The notes under the pieces: model-generated
The model's database searches: none
What the model was told of the DNA's origin: nothing
The model's input: only the letters and a program-made list of their open reading frames with translations
Translations under genes and position numbers: made by a program
Part shown: positions 1 to 10,759 of the stretch, piece by piece
Position numbering within the stretch: position 1 is the first letter of the stretch
How the letters are laid out: the number at the start of each line of letters is the position of its first letter
NCBI GenBank assembly: GCA_963556195.1
Contig: OY744519.1
Coordinates: forward strand, 107,383,500-107,447,499
Origin: Sepiola atlantica
Taxonomy: Eukaryota; Mollusca; Cephalopoda; Sepiida; Sepiolidae
DNA: 64,000 nt
Direction: 5' to 3'

Positions 1-265
1 CTTATATTAATGCACTATTGTACCTTCTCTTTTGGAGGAGGGGGGAGAGGTAGTGTAATATATGTACGTTCGTCATGATACCATCCTCCCAGGCAATACC
101 TCCATTTTTTTTAGGGGTCGTCTAGTATCTGTTCTGTTGTCATAATACAATCCTCCCAGGCATTGCTTTCTTTTTCTTTGGGAAGGGAATATTTTAGTAT
201 GTTCTGTTATCGTGATACCATCTTCCCACGCATTACCTGCTCCTTTGGAAAAGGGGGTAGCGTAC
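1..265 (+). repeat. Minisatellite with U2-like segment, left array (cut by window edge)
   Basis: Three to four diverged units of about 65-70 bp. Each unit reads roughly: GTAGTATCTGTTCT-like segment, TGTCATGATACCATC, CTCCCAGGCATTACC, then a pyrimidine/purine hairpin (CTCCTTTGG...GGGAGG). The first part matches the branch-point-recognition region of U2 snRNA (GTGTAGTATCTGTTCT). The second part resembles the start of the SINE body at 2338-2636, 5690-6055 and 15412-15660. The same unit occurs in the opposite orientation at 12774-13296. Non-coding; the short reading frames across it are incidental. The true left end lies outside the window. Confidence 0.6.
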
Positions 266-565
266 GTCAACAAGAAATTGTCATCATCAGCCGTTCAACA
301 CTTACGATATATATACTAGCAGAAATATGCGACCGGAAGGAGTATATTTTTGTTAGTTCTCTTAAATGGTGCAAACATGACACCTCCTCCTGTCTAAAAT
401 TCTAGCAAATTGCTATCTTTTGATGCTGACAACTCTTATTACTAGAGGAAAGCCTCACAAATGTTAAGTAACAAAATTAGACAAACAAAATATACATGTT
501 TGGAAAGTCAGAGATCGTCGTTTAGCAGTGAGCACCGACTGTATTGTAATACACCGATTGTATTG

Positions 566-569
<4 letters not shown>

Positions 570-598
<29 letters not shown>
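570..598. repeat. (TA)n microsatellite
   Basis: Pure TA run directly before the Helitron-like element; in the related copy at 63208 the equivalent TA run is part of the element's 5' end. Confidence 0.95.
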
Positions 599-600
<2 letters not shown>

Positions 601-1133
601 TCAATGTATGTTTGTGTTATAGAGATCGATATGTTAAAAGTTACAACATTTAAATAAATTTCAGTAAGGGTTAAAGTTTTCAAGGAATCTAAAGACACCA
701 TCGGATATTTCCTTCGATTCCATCTGAGGTCACTAGGGGCAATTATCGGTTACGTCCATAAAATAACTGAAATATATTAGAAAGTAGAACGAAATTCATT
801 GTTAAATAGATTTTCTTCGTTTCAAAAAACAAAAGTAAAATAAAGAATATCTCAGTGAACAATATATTGTAAAAAAAAAACGTTTAACCATTTAAATAAT
901 TATTTGTATTAGCATTTTTAAGATTTAAAACAATTAAATAAAAACGAATTCGTTAAAGCCATTTGTCGTTTTACAGCTATCTGTAAGAAACGCAGCGTCA
1001 ACAAGTAGATTTGTTAAAGAAAACACCACCGCGTTAACAGTTTTTGGCAAAAGGTGTAAACATAACTATATTTGAAATTATATCCGACCAGCAATATATC
1101 TCCACACGGGAAACGCCGGGTGAATACTGCTAG
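599..1133 (+). mobile_element. Non-autonomous Helitron-like element, copy 1
   Basis: About 535 bp that align along their length with 63208-63790. Both begin with a TA run followed by AAGTCAATGT and end with CGCCGGGTGAATACTGCTAG (or the variant GCTGGGTGAATACCGCTAG) followed by T. A CTAG end preceded by a short GC-rich hairpin, inserted before T, is the hallmark of Helitron 3' termini. No Rep/helicase reading frame is present. The 5' TC is obscured by microsatellite expansion. Confidence 0.7.
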
Positions 1134-1630
1134 TTGTCTTATAATTTATAGTTTACCAGCTGTCTTTAATCGGCGTTACTCGGGAGTCTTTTTATTTTCG
1201 TTTATGTTTCGTTGTTTTGTGTGTGTGTGTTTTTTTGTTTATACGATTTTGAAAGTTAATTTTACTTATTAAGTACCGTTAAAATTATAAATCGAACTAA
1301 ACTATTACAAAACTACAACTAATTTTGTTTACAATAATGTTGGTTTAATCTCTATTTATAAAATCATTGGATCTACATAGCTCCCAAAACTTTCAATCTT
1401 TTAATACATGATGATTTGATAACAATGTTAACAATCTACGTAGCATAAAATTTCCTCGCGCAATTATCAATTCGCACCTGCAAGCCTGGTGTGTGAAATG
1501 ATGTCGAGTCTGTCATTGTTTGCTCCGATAAATTTAGTACCTGCGAAAAAAAGAAATGATTGAAATCCGTTGAGAAATGTGAAAAGGCATTGAGTGCATA
1601 CACGCACATCTTCAGAATTATATATAGAGA
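1134..1630 (-). mobile_element. Possible truncated Helitron 5' end (minus strand)
   Basis: Read on the minus strand, position 1630 starts A|TCTCTATATATAATTCTG, the form of the 5' ends of the better-defined Helitrons here (39058, 53419). No matching 3' hairpin and CTAG was found to its left before the copy-1 element, so it may be truncated. Otherwise plain AT-rich sequence. Confidence 0.3.
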
Positions 1631-2193
1631 TTATATCGAATTTTGCAATTAAATTTTAACCACCACACAAAACAAATAACTTGAAGATCAAAGAATCAAT
1701 AGTGATTTACGATGAAGTTACATAATGAAACGAATTCCGAACTCGTAATAATTTTTAAAAAATTTCTTAATTTCTTTTTCATAATCTAAAAGTGATCAAT
1801 GTTTGATTCGATAATCACAAGAAATTCAATTTATTTATTGAATTCACGACTTTTGCGTGTCGATCAACCACTTAAAATGAAATGTCCTTAATGTCATGAT
1901 CACTGACTGACTATTTAGCATCTCAAAACTATAGGTGTAAAAATGGAACCACTTGATTGTTGTACAGCTTTTTAGTTCGTATTCGATAATCGTCTTAATG
2001 TCACATTTAACAGATTTGGTTCTCGGCTAAAGCTTAACGTATATTAGGAGGTTGTTATTATTTGAGCTAGCGACGTATATGACCCACGAACAAGCAACAT
2101 ATGTAAAAGGTCAAGTTGACGTGGGTCAGCACCCCACCTCAACTCCATCCCACACGCTTGCGCAGATATAGGATTTTCAGGTGTTAGATCTAA
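1631..2193. other. AT-rich sequence, no gene seen
   Basis: No coding potential, RNA gene or clear repeat recognised. Confidence 0.5.
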
Positions 2194-2337
2194 TCTCTAT
2201 ATTAATAAAATTGTGACACTTCTCGTGTGTTTCTCGCCTCTACGTAACTTACGTAACTTACACATTACCATTCACTATTAAACGAGTATTTATTAGGAGT
2301 TAGGCACAAGGCCATTTTTATCTTACTCCCACAAGTA
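2194..2337 (+). mobile_element. Helitron-like 5' terminus
   Basis: A|TCTCTATATTAATAAAATTG followed by a GT/TC-rich segment, the same form as other Helitron 5' ends here. The matching 3' end was not located; the U2-type SINE at 2338-2636 lies just downstream and may be inserted in it. Confidence 0.4.
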
Positions 2338-2636
2338 AGATGTGACCCAAGGTCGGGTCGGAAAAGTGAGGTTTGAAAAGCCAGCGCCTGAGAAAGTGAG
2401 CACTCTGGCCATTAAAAATTGCCTGGGCAGCCCCGTCGGCATTCCCCGGTAGGGGCGCCTCAGGCAGTAAGCAATAAACTTACTCCTCCCCAAAGAGGGG
2501 AGGCGAAGCTTGGGAGGGTGGACCTCCTAGAACTGCACAGGACAGACCCATAGACCGGCGTAAATCAAGCCCCGAAGGCCAGGACAATACCAATCTATGG
2601 GGTGCAGTATCCATCGGAACAGATACTACACTTTAT
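2338..2636 (-). mobile_element. SINE with U2 snRNA-like head, copy 1
   Basis: Read on the minus strand it begins AAGTGTAGTATCTGTTC, an exact match to the U2 snRNA branch-point-recognition region, then enters a GC-rich body shared with 5690-6055 and 15412-15660: TCTAGGAGGTC, CCTCCCAAGC, a hairpin (CCTCCCCTCTTTGGGGAGG), then GCGCCCCTACCGGGGAATG and CCGACGGGGCTG. The body GC content is far above that of the flanks. SINEs usually derive heads from tRNA, 7SL or 5S; snRNA heads have been reported in a few animals. The tail and target duplications could not be fixed. Confidence 0.6.
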
Positions 2637-3284
2637 TGAAATAAAATAAAAATGTAACAGCGTAAGTACTGAAACGATATTTTTAAATCCTATTAAAAAA
2701 ATAATAATTTGATTACGAAATTAAATCCACTACAATGCATTTCGGTTTCTTCAAACAAGTCCTACATATTAATAGTTTAAATAAAAAAGAAAGACTTACT
2801 TCATGAGCCTTCGATATGTGAAAGGAATTTGGAAGCATTTAAACTGTCGAATAAAACGTCATTTCCGGCTTTACAATTCTTGGCAAATCTTCGAGTATTA
2901 AAAGATTGAAAGGTTTAGAAGCTATATACTTTCAATAATTTTACAGAGATGAAGACATTAACACAACAATATTAGTTATAATTGTATAACAATTTGGTCC
3001 AATTAATAGTTTAATGGCCAACCGAGACTGTAATAATTAAATTTAACTTTCAAAATGCTATTAATAAAAAATAATCATTTGGTTAAAATAAAATTAAGTA
3101 AAAAGACTCCTACGCCGGTTAGGTACAGCGACTATGTAAAAAAAAAATTACTCGTAAAACAAATGTGATTTTTTTTTTACGAATTTTACGAAAACGTATC
3201 CGAAAACTAGAGTCGTTACTATTATTTGAGAAAACCTGTTTTAAATAACTGACTTAGAATAATTAATAATTTGAATATATGGAT
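2637..3284. other. AT-rich sequence, no gene seen
   Basis: Nothing recognised beyond simple A/T runs. Confidence 0.5.
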
Positions 3285-3845
3285 ATTTTGAAAATGTTAA
3301 CCCCCAAAGAAGCGGCCATTTTTTCACGATTAGTTTTGTCTATTTTTCGTAGCGGTGACAAGTCAAATTAGTCTACTGTGCAAATTACAAACCAAGATAA
3401 GCGAAACACCCCAGACTGATAAACTATGGTTACCTCCGTCAATCTTTGAAACTTGTAAAAAAAAAAATGAATATTACTTAAGTTGATTTTTTTGATTTTT
3501 TCAGAAACAAAACCAAACCAAAACATACCCCCTTAACTCTACAATTAACCTTATGGCTGGATGGTAATGCCCCCCCCCCCTCCAAAAATAAACTCTAAAC
3601 GAATCGAGAAATTATTTTGGCGAGGGGGGTGCCACCCGAACTTAGTGTTAGTGGTAGGGTTAAGAAAGGCTTTTCTCTCTTCAGTTGCTGAAAAACGCCA
3701 ACCTTTAATCATAATTCGAAATATTTGCGAAATAAATTTTGTTGTAAGTCTGCAGAAATCAGAAAACAAATAAAAATTTCTTCTTGAACACTCAATAAAG
3801 CAAAAAATGGCCGCCTCTTTGAGAGCTAACATCTTCAAGATAGCC
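3285..3845. repeat. Imperfect foldback (inverted repeat)
   Basis: Arms at about 3289-3325 and 3804-3839: GAAAATGTTAACCCCC, AAAGAAGCGGCCATTTTTT on the left pairs with its diverged reverse complement on the right. The loop has a C-rich tract near 3570 and a G-rich tract near 3625. Probably a decayed MITE or foldback; reading frames across it are incidental. Confidence 0.5.
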
Positions 3846-3916
3846 GAATATATTTTCAAATTTCGCTCGGTTTTCGCCCACATTTTGAATATGAATTGAT
3901 TAATCTTCAATTGTAT

Positions 3917-4797
3917 TTCTTGTCCTGAAATAAAATTCTAATTTAATCCAACTTTAATTCAATGTTTTAACCGCTGGCGTCCATGGTTTTTTTTTATTGC
4001 ATAAAAAATATTTATACTTTGTATAATTATATTACGGACACAGAAACTTTGGCAAACGTTAAGATTTTTCGAAAAGGCGATATAAAATTGTGTAGATGCG
4101 ATTTAAAAAAAAAAGATTATGACATGCTGAACGTTTTGGAGTTAAAATCAAGTTAATATTACAGATTAATAGGGAAAACAAACACGTTTTATCATTTTTT
4201 TAAATTAGGTTGCTATATCAAAAATAAGCCGATGTACTATATGACGTAATTTAGGAAATACGCCGATAATACTAGCATATTTACTCATTTAAAAGTGTTT
4301 TTCTTCCGATTTCATGCGTAAAGCTGTAATGGCGGCCGTATATCCACGTTATTCATTAATCGGTAAACTTTCATTTTCTTTTATAAAATAAAAACTACTT
4401 GATTAATTTACGTGATTTTTGCTATACCATATATTCAGCTCGTAACAGGTACGTACATCAAAAAGATATTCCTTTGTTTTTTGTCTTTTTTCGAATGTCT
4501 CCCTTAATCTGGATAAACACCTAGATTTTAACTCTAAAACGTTCAGCATGTCATAATCTTTAAAGAAAATTCATCGACTTTACACAATTTCTAATCGTCT
4601 TTTCGAAAAATCTTAACCTGCCTCCAATCTTAACGTTTGCCCAAACTTTATAAGACAAATGCCTTTGAGGATTCTTTTAACACAAGTTTTAACCGAATGT
4701 AAAAGACAAAATTGTGAGGTAAAAACATGATAGTCGATAAAATTTAAAATTTATATAGATTAAAAATAAACTAGAATTTCATTTCAGGGCAATAACT
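3917..4797. mobile_element. Long foldback element with two nested pairs of inverted repeats
   Basis: Inner arms at about 4042-4152 and 4520-4650 share TTGGCAAACGTTAAG, ATTTTTCGAAAAGGCG, ATTATGACATGCTGAACG and GAGTTAAAATC in inverted order; the right arm has a roughly 20-bp internal duplication of the TTAAGATT segment. Outer arms at about 3917-3945 and 4765-4795 share GTCCTGAAATAAAATTCTA. No transposase frame. Fits a non-autonomous DNA transposon of unknown superfamily, possibly nested in a second one. Confidence 0.6.
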
Positions 4798-5018
4798 ACA
4801 ATAGGTATCAGACCAATAATCTAAATATTTGGACGAAAAAAAAAACAACGAATGAAATGGGGGATATTCCAATGATCCTTATATCACAATTGAGCTCCAC
4901 GTTGTTAAAGTGTAAACATCGTTTACGATAACCATAATACTCATCTTCTAATTTATAATACTGAAAAACATATTTACATTTCTTTCAACAATTGTTGTTG
5001 TTTCAATTATTAGAGGAT
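4798..5018. other. AT-rich spacer, no gene seen
   Basis: Nothing recognised. Confidence 0.5.
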
Positions 5019-5064
5019 AGACTGGTCTTCGGACTAGGATCAAAGAGTAGTATCTGTCTTGTAG
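5019..5064 (+). pseudogene. U2 snRNA-derived fragment (5' region)
   Basis: Diverged copy of U2 nucleotides roughly 10-45: TGGTCTTCGGACTAGGATCA, then AAGAGTAGTATCTGT, against the U2 pattern CGGCCTTTTGGCTAAGATCA, AGTGTAGTATCTGT. The branch-point-pairing GTAGTA is kept. No Sm site or 3' half follows, so it is not a functional U2 gene. It may be a detached SINE head, since the copy-2 SINE body lies 630 bp downstream behind a 5S repeat and a foldback. Confidence 0.5.
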
Positions 5065-5153
5065 TCGTGGCGATTCCATTCCCTCTTCTGTCGAGGTGTG
5101 TGGTTTATGAGTTGCATATTTACATTTATGCGCAATTAATAATCAATAAACGG

Positions 5154-5262
5154 TATAATCACGTTGACACACCGGTTCCCGTGAGATCATCGAAGTTAAG
5201 CGACATTGAGCCTGGCCAGTACCAAATGGTTGACTATTTGAAAATATTAGGCGCTGTATGTC
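5154..5262 (+). mobile_element. 5S rRNA-derived repeat, copy 1
   Basis: Follows 5S rRNA over about 109 nt: ATAATCACGTTGACACACCG, GTTCCCGTGAGATCATCGAA, GTTAAGCGACATTGAGCC, GGCCAGTACC, then TGGTTGACTATTTG in place of TGGGTGACCGCCTGG, and GGCGCTGTATG near the end. The A-box region (AGTTAAGCGACATTGAGCC) is well kept and the C-box is degraded. Three diverged single copies (also 10760 and 30609) point to a dispersed 5S-derived SINE or 5S pseudogenes rather than a 5S gene cluster. Confidence 0.7.
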
Positions 5263-5291
5263 ATCTCCCCTAACCGAGATATACATGCTGG

Positions 5292-5546
5292 GCGATTTTG
5301 TCGTTTTGCAGCCAAAATGGCGAACAATGAACCGTCTGCTAATTTCCGAATTCACAAATGAGTAAGTAAACCCAAATAAATCGTTTTGGACTAATTTCCC
5401 AACTGTATTTCCTTTAAAATAATTTCAGGTAAATTTGAAATTAGTCCAAAACAATTTATTTGGGTTTACTAACTCATTTGTGAATTCGGAAATTAGCAGA
5501 CGGTTCATTGTTTGCCATTTTGACTGCGAAATGACTAAATCGCCAC
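5292..5546. mobile_element. Foldback/MITE with ~112-bp arms
   Basis: Left arm 5292-5402 and right arm 5432-5546 are near-perfect inverted repeats around a short loop. They share GTCCAAAACGATTTATTTGG, CACAAATGAGT, GAATTAGCAGACGGTTCATT and CCAAAATGGCG in inverted order. It begins right after the 5S-derived repeat. No coding capacity; would form a stable hairpin if transcribed. Confidence 0.8.
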
Positions 5547-5689
5547 ATGCTGACCGGGGACCGCATGCGAATTTGTATTCCCTATAAACTTACACTTTCA
5601 GTGGAAGTTGGAATGCCCGATATTGGGGCGGGGGGGGGGATATCACAAAGTGGTATTACCGGTTATTCGATTCGAATAATCCATGTAGA

Positions 5690-6055
5690 CATGGACAAAA
5701 TATATTAGATTTATTTCTCAGTATAATCGAGATCTACTCGTGTGTTTGAACTCATAAAATCTCCCTCTCATCCTCGAGAGCTCCACCTTTTTAGGGGTCA
5801 AGAGTTGTTCCCCTTGGACCCTAGTGATTTCATAAGACCGCAGTATGACCCGTCTCATTCCTAGAGGATGCGCACTGTCCGCACAAGCTTTACCTTCCCT
5901 CTTTTAGAAGGGGGTTGGCTTAACCTGAAGCGCCCTTACCGGGAAGTGCCGACGGGTCTGTACATGGTTATTTTTGCAGAGCCAAAGTGCGCCTTCGGGA
6001 GCAACCCTCACCCCCACTTCCGGCTTTCTGTCACATCTTCCTCGAAGCGAAGGAA
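5690..6055 (+). mobile_element. SINE with U2-like head, copy 2
   Basis: The start (ATGGACAAAATATATTAGAT) resembles the U2 Sm-site region (GAGGACAATATATTAAATGG). After an extra segment comes the shared body: CATTCCTAGAGGATG, CTTTACCTTCCCTCTTTTAG, AAGGGGGTTGGC, GCGCCCTTACCGGGAAGTGC and CGACGGGTCTG. The body is clear. The U2 relation of this head is weaker than in copy 1 and rests on a short AT-rich match. Confidence 0.5.
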
Positions 6056-6673
6056 GTAGATTAACAGAGAAGAAATCCTTCTTGACTGGAGCAATTTTTT
6101 TACCCCAATCCAGAGTGCTCTTTTTGAAAGGAGCTGAATTTTCCTCCACATCCGATGTCGTTTTTAACTGTGCCTTCGTGACGGAGGCTGGTAAATGGGC
6201 ACTATGAAAATTCAATTCATAAACATATAAGGAAATAACGTCGACTGTGCATGTGAAGCGCACACATGCTTTAAGCGTGTGAGTTGAACTGAGTGTTTTT
6301 GACATGTGTGTGTGTGTGTGTACGCGTGCGTGTCTGTTCGCACGCACGTCGCTCGCATGAATGGCGCTAAATATCCGTTCTGCTTGGATTAACTTTTCTA
6401 TCTTGACAGAAAATGTCGGTACTCTAAATTAACGAAACAAATACGCAGTTATAGGATTGACAGGTAATCATTACTATTACCGACATAACTTATTTTAAAG
6501 AAAATACCGTTGGAAGATTAGTCAAAAACAGTTTATGTTAATTTATCTACTTGTTTGTTACCTATTTGCGTTAAAAAAAATGTTTAATATTTAAAAGGAG
6601 GGCGAACGGGTAGTATAGTTACAAACTCAAAAAGGGAGGGGGCAAAGATACAACAAATAACTTTTACCAAACG
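6056..6673. other. Intergenic sequence, no gene seen
   Basis: Contains a short (GT)n run near 6305-6325; otherwise nothing recognised. Confidence 0.5.
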
Positions 6674-6947
6674 CAAGAAAATGTACTTTTTTATCTACCT
6701 GTATAAGTTTCAAGTGTGGATACTGATTGTAGGATTTATTATCTATGAATTTGTTATCGTCATTTAATTAGTCGGTACTTGTCAACTTGTGTAGTCAGTA
6801 ATCAAGTAAAAGTTCCATTTTTAATTTATATTAAATTTTCATTTGAAACATTGTTCCAGCAAATTGTAATACATTTTAATAATAAAAAATTTCAATTGAA
6901 CCTTTCTACATGTAATTAATACTAAAGGTTATCAAGTCACATAAAAT

Positions 6948-8286
6948 ATTTGGTGCTTGTATAATAAATGTTCGAAAAAAAGTTTTTTTGTCTTTTACTG
7001 TTTGAGAGGTAAATAAGGGGCAGGTAACTCTTACCAACTATTTTTCCCCCATATAATGTAATTTACAGAAATTTAATTAGTAATAAATGAACAGCAAAGT
7101 ATACAACGATGGAAAATTTAAGAATTTATTATAATTTATTGTATTTGAAGTTGAGTTGAATTTAAAAAGGAAAATATGTGAATTTATTCTGGTGTTACAA
7201 CTGCTGAATAAAATTCAGCAATTTGTTCCAGAAGTTGAGCAAATGAAAGTTTGGTAATTTATTCAAGTGTTCTATACTGAATAAAATTCAGCAATTTGTT
7301 CACAAATTTGAGTAAATGCATTTTCATGCCTGAATTTCTGCCGCCACATAAATTCTGCAAGATAGGAATCCACCATTTGCGTGTGGGTGCCACATTCAAT
7401 TTTATTTCTTTTCTTGGCCTCATTCCACATACATTCAACATGGTTGGTGGTGGCCCCGGTTTGTGGATCCACAAAATTGTATTTGTGATTCACACGCAAA
7501 TGATGGAATCCTTCGGCACCTAGCGATCATATGCTCGCCAACAATCGGACACAATCGTCGTTCCTGGTCTTACATATTGTTTAATTATAGGAACCAATGT
7601 AGCTGCATCTCTTGACGGCACGGTTACCAAAAAACCTGATCTTGTGCCTTTCTCATAGCCACCAAATACCCACAACCGTCTTGTAACACGACCAGTGTGG
7701 CTTTTCCTTTGTGAAAATAGACTTTCGTCTATTTCAACGGTACGTCCGTCACCTCCAAGAATTTGCGGATGACGTAAAAAGTACTCAATGCACAATTCCC
7801 GCATCTTCATCCTCCATTTGACGATTGTCTTGTGACTCGTAAGTGTGCACTCTTTTTATGTAAGCAAAATCAGCTTTTCCACGCGCCCATAAATAAATAA
7901 ATTTTAATATTTCCCGAATAATTTTGATTTGTCAAATATACTTTTATGTCTAATCGACGTTTTACTTGCACAATATCCCCATGTGCAACACCAATTGAAG
8001 CCATCAGTTTTTACTAGTGATTGCACAAGTCGCATCTCATGGCCACAGTTACAGGTTTCTGCACCAGAAATAAGTCTGTGTGCTTGCAAAAAAACAATCT
8101 GTTTCACACTGTCTGATGTAAAATACAGTATGTCTTCAAACTTGAAAGAGTTAAAATCCATGATCGCAATTTAAGAGAAAATCTTGCTTAAAATTCGAAG
8201 TAGAGTTACCTGCTCCTTATTTACCTCTCAAACAGTAAAAGACAAAAAAAACTTTTTTTCGGACTTTTATTATACAAGCACCAAAT
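6948..8286 (-). mobile_element. Merlin DNA transposon (1.34 kb, inactive)
   Basis: Terminal inverted repeats at 6948-7031 and 8202-8286 (84 and 85 bp) match almost perfectly, outer end ATTTGGTGCTTGTATAATAA, inner end GGCAGGTAACTC. Between them, on the minus strand, are three blocks of an ISXO2/IS1595-like transposase, the hallmark of the eukaryotic Merlin superfamily. Size and TIR layout fit Merlin. An 8-bp target duplication, expected for Merlin, could not be seen with these boundaries. TIR similarity is high while the coding region has several frameshifts. Confidence 0.85.
7272..8161 (-). pseudogene. Merlin transposase (ISXO2-like DDE), frameshifted
   Basis: Three blocks read leftward. N-terminal 7904-8161 starts MDFNSFKFEDILYFTSD and keeps a C-x-C/C-x-x-x-C zinc-ribbon-like region. 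The core is 7520-7810: VEIDESLF carries the first catalytic Asp, RRLWVFGGYEKGT is typical of the family, and VSDCWRAY carries the second Asp. The C-terminal block 7272-7499 has VDPQTGATTNHVECMWNEAK, which should carry the third acidic residue, Glu. The first two blocks share a frame but the link between them (FIYLWARGK-like) is out of frame, and the third block is in another frame. At least two or three frameshifts make it inactive. The start at 8161 is a Met 41 bp inside the right TIR. It would bind the TIRs and catalyse cut-and-paste transposition. Confidence 0.85.
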
Positions 8287-8514
8287 CTTTTTCATGAAAA
8301 ATGTTATTATTAAATATTATGGACACCTTCAGTTTCCTTTTCCTTCATCATCAAATTTGAACTCTGACATCAGCATTTAATAACCATCAAATAATTCGAA
8401 TGAAATTACACTTAAAACGTTATTTATGACCGTTGGCCACAAATTCGGAATGGGGGCATGTGAGCGAGGCCAGAAATCTCGGACTACACAAGTTGACAAG
8501 CACCCGTTAGTCGT

Positions 8515-8738
8515 CTTCCAAAATGGCGTTCGATTTGGGGGGGGGGGGGGGGTCGCTAATTTCAGGCTTAAAAGATAGTAAAAAAAAATGTTTAAATAGG
8601 GTTAGTGGAACCATAAGCGAAAGTAGTGGGCTGGTTGCCAGTCGGATTAGGGTAATTTTTTTTATTATTATCTTTAAAGCCTGAAATTAGCGACCACTTC
8701 CCAAAAAATTCGACCGCCATTTTGGAATATAACTCTAA
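8515..8738. mobile_element. Foldback element with a 16-nt G tract
   Basis: Arms 8518-8585 and 8660-8735 are inverted: CCAAAATGGCG, TCGCTAATTTCAGGCTT on the left and their reverse complements on the right. A run of 16 G (8537-8552) interrupts the left arm only. It splits the right arm of the outer inverted repeat. Its outer CCAAAATGGCG also occurs in the foldback at 5292-5546, suggesting related families. Confidence 0.7.
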
Positions 8739-9014
8739 CGATAGCTTAAAAGTAACAATAACAAATTCATAGATAATAAATCTTACAATCAGTATCCACA
8801 CTTGAAACTTATACAGGTAGATAGAAAAGTAAATTTCTTGCGTTAGGTAACAATTATTTATTGTATATTTGTTTATCCCTCTATTTTTCTGGTTTTAACT
8901 ATCATACACTTTTGTCAAAAAAGTTTTAAGCCAATTAACTTTACCGTAAGTAGTCATTGAGTAAGTGCATTACCGGAGTGAAAGCGAGTAAGAGTCGATT
9001 ACTTGGCGATATCG

Positions 9015-9285
9015 GCTAGGAAATAACTGGAACACTATAGCAAAATACATTATTTTTTTGATTTTCTAGTGTAAGATTTGAACCCTTAAAGATGGTATAA
9101 AATATTGGAACTGAAGGCGAACACTTTATCCACATGGCTACCAATCAAATGAAAATATTTTGTCTATTTAATCTATTGTTGTTCGGTTGGATAATAATAG
9201 AACGTTTGGCCCTTAGATAACCGTTTATCTATGATGCCGCGACACACATACACGTATACAGACAACTTTGCTTTATGTATAGAGA
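9015..9285 (-). mobile_element. tRNA-like repeat followed by Helitron-type 5' end, copy 1
   Basis: Minus strand 9150-9065 contains TGGTAGCCATGTGGATAAAG (A-box-like) and GGGTTCAAATCTT (B-box-like) about 45 nt apart, as in a tRNA-related SINE. A second segment ends A|TCTCTATACATAAAGCAAAG at 9285, the form of a Helitron 5' end. Both segments recur at 9524-9690 and 10205-10281, so they probably belong to one family. Confidence 0.45.
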
Positions 9286-9523
9286 TTGGTTCAATCCTAT
9301 TTAAGTCACCCAAATTATTTAGAATGAAATGAGTTCCGGTATTCCTCCCAAACAACATATTTTTACTTAAACTGTGTTTTAGTAAAGAAACAAAAAACAT
9401 TATCAAAGTTACATATAGGCAGGAAACACACATGCACACAGACACACGATAGCATCAAATTGTTTAACTATCAATCGCAGTAAAATAATTTTTAAAAAAA
9501 TATTGTTCATGTTTATGATGATG

Positions 9524-10281
9524 ATCAATATCGGCTAGGAAATAAATGGAATGCAATAACAAAAAAAGAAAACAAAATAATAGTCTCGTGTGAGATTCGA
9601 ACCCTGAAAGATGGCATAAAATATTTGAATTGAAAGAGAGTACTCGATCACTGAACAAACGAAAACAGATTGCCTTTTTAACTTACTTATATTATTAATG
9701 AGTTCGGTGTAGAGATCTCTCTGCATAGATCTGAAATAGTTCCATTAAAGAAACATACATTTAAAATAAAAAATTCTTATTAAAGAAATTTAATTAGTAA
9801 TAAATGAACAGCAAAGTATACAACAATGGAAAATTTAAGAATTTATTATAATTTATTGTATTTGTAAGTTGAGTTGAATTTAAAAAGGAAAATATGTGAA
9901 TTTATGCTCAACTACTGAATAAAATTCAGCAATTTGTTCCAGAAGTTGAGCAAATGAAAGTTTGGTAATTTATTCAAGTGTTCTATACTGAATAAAATTC
10001 AGAAATTTATACTTTTATCCATTTTTTATTTAAAAAATATACAATACAAAGTTGCTAAAAGACAACGCTAAAAATGTTTGACCATTTGTTTCTAATGTTA
10101 TTTTTACGTATAGTTAATTTTGTATAATGCGTTTTGAAAAAAGGTTCAATGAGTTCTGACATCGAATCGAACGTGCTGATTTAAAACCTGCAGTTAGTTT
10201 TGTTCTTAGATCGACCATTTAACTGTGATGCCGCGGCATACATACACAGATACAGACAACTTTGCTTTATATATATATAGA
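9524..10281 (-). mobile_element. Same repeat, copy 2, interrupted by a Merlin piece
   Basis: 9524-9690 matches 9015-9180 (ATATCGGCTAGGAAATAA and a B-box GGGTTCGAATCTC on the minus strand). 10205-10281 matches 9220-9285 and ends A|TCTATATATATATAAAGC. Between them lies the Merlin-derived fragment at 9783-10015. Confidence 0.45.
9783..10015. mobile_element. Internal fragment of the Merlin element
   Basis: About 230 bp nearly identical to 7069-7290, the non-coding part next to the left TIR (shared TTAATTAGTAATAAATGAAC and CAGAAGTTGAGCAAATGAAA). It has an internal deletion of a few bases and no TIRs, so it arose by local duplication or capture, not by transposition of a whole element. Confidence 0.85.
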
Positions 10282-10497
10282 TTTTGTGTTCGTTAACAAT
10301 GTTTTATCTCTTTTATTTAACATTCATGTTTTTATCCATTTTTCAACACGTATTTCAATTTAAGTTGGGTCTTGCCGTATGTCAAAGACGCGACCATCAT
10401 CTAGAATTCACGCTACTACACAATGCTTTCTTTTTTTTTTCTTTTTTTACTAATGAGTTATCAAGACGAAAAACTAATACTCTTGGGAAATATATGA

Positions 10498-10521
10498 CCC
10501 TAACCCTAACCCTAACCCTAA
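10498..10521 (-). repeat. Interstitial telomeric repeat (CCCTAA)4
   Basis: Four perfect CCCTAA units, i.e. TTAGGG on the minus strand, the standard animal telomere repeat. No other telomeric context. Typical of repair-inserted interstitial telomere sequence. Confidence 0.9.
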
Positions 10522-10759
10522 CCACTTGTTATATGTAAAACAGCAACTTGTGTCCAATTAATACATATACCACGAATAGTTTACAATAGGCATTTTGTTT
10601 CGCCGTCAAATAACATCCAAGAAGGTGAATTTGCCATAAAGCGGACAAGAACGACAATAGCGTAAAACATTTTCAGATGATCTTATCTGTAACATTCACC
10701 CAAGATGTGTTGTGCTGGCTCCAAGTGAGTTTACAGCGTCAAATTGATTGGAATGTCAT

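Larger units (their letters stand above)
6674..8842. repeat. Outer inverted repeat enclosing the Merlin element
   Basis: Segment 6674-6762 (CTACCTGTATAAGTTTCAAG, TGTGGATACTGATTGTA) recurs inverted at 8745-8842, and 6777-6797 (CTTGTCAACTTGTGTAGTC) recurs inverted at 8482-8500. On the right the two blocks are separated by the foldback at 8515-8738, which therefore inserted later. Either the Merlin sits inside an older inverted-repeat element, or these are outer parts of one composite. Confidence 0.65.

Noticed and set aside
5154..5262. Functional 5S rRNA gene
   Set aside because: The C-box is degraded and the copy is single and diverged; shared variants with other copies mark it as a derived repeat.
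5904..6347. 147-residue minus-strand frame
   Set aside because: Lies antisense to the U2-type SINE and a GT-rich tract; no recognisable domain.
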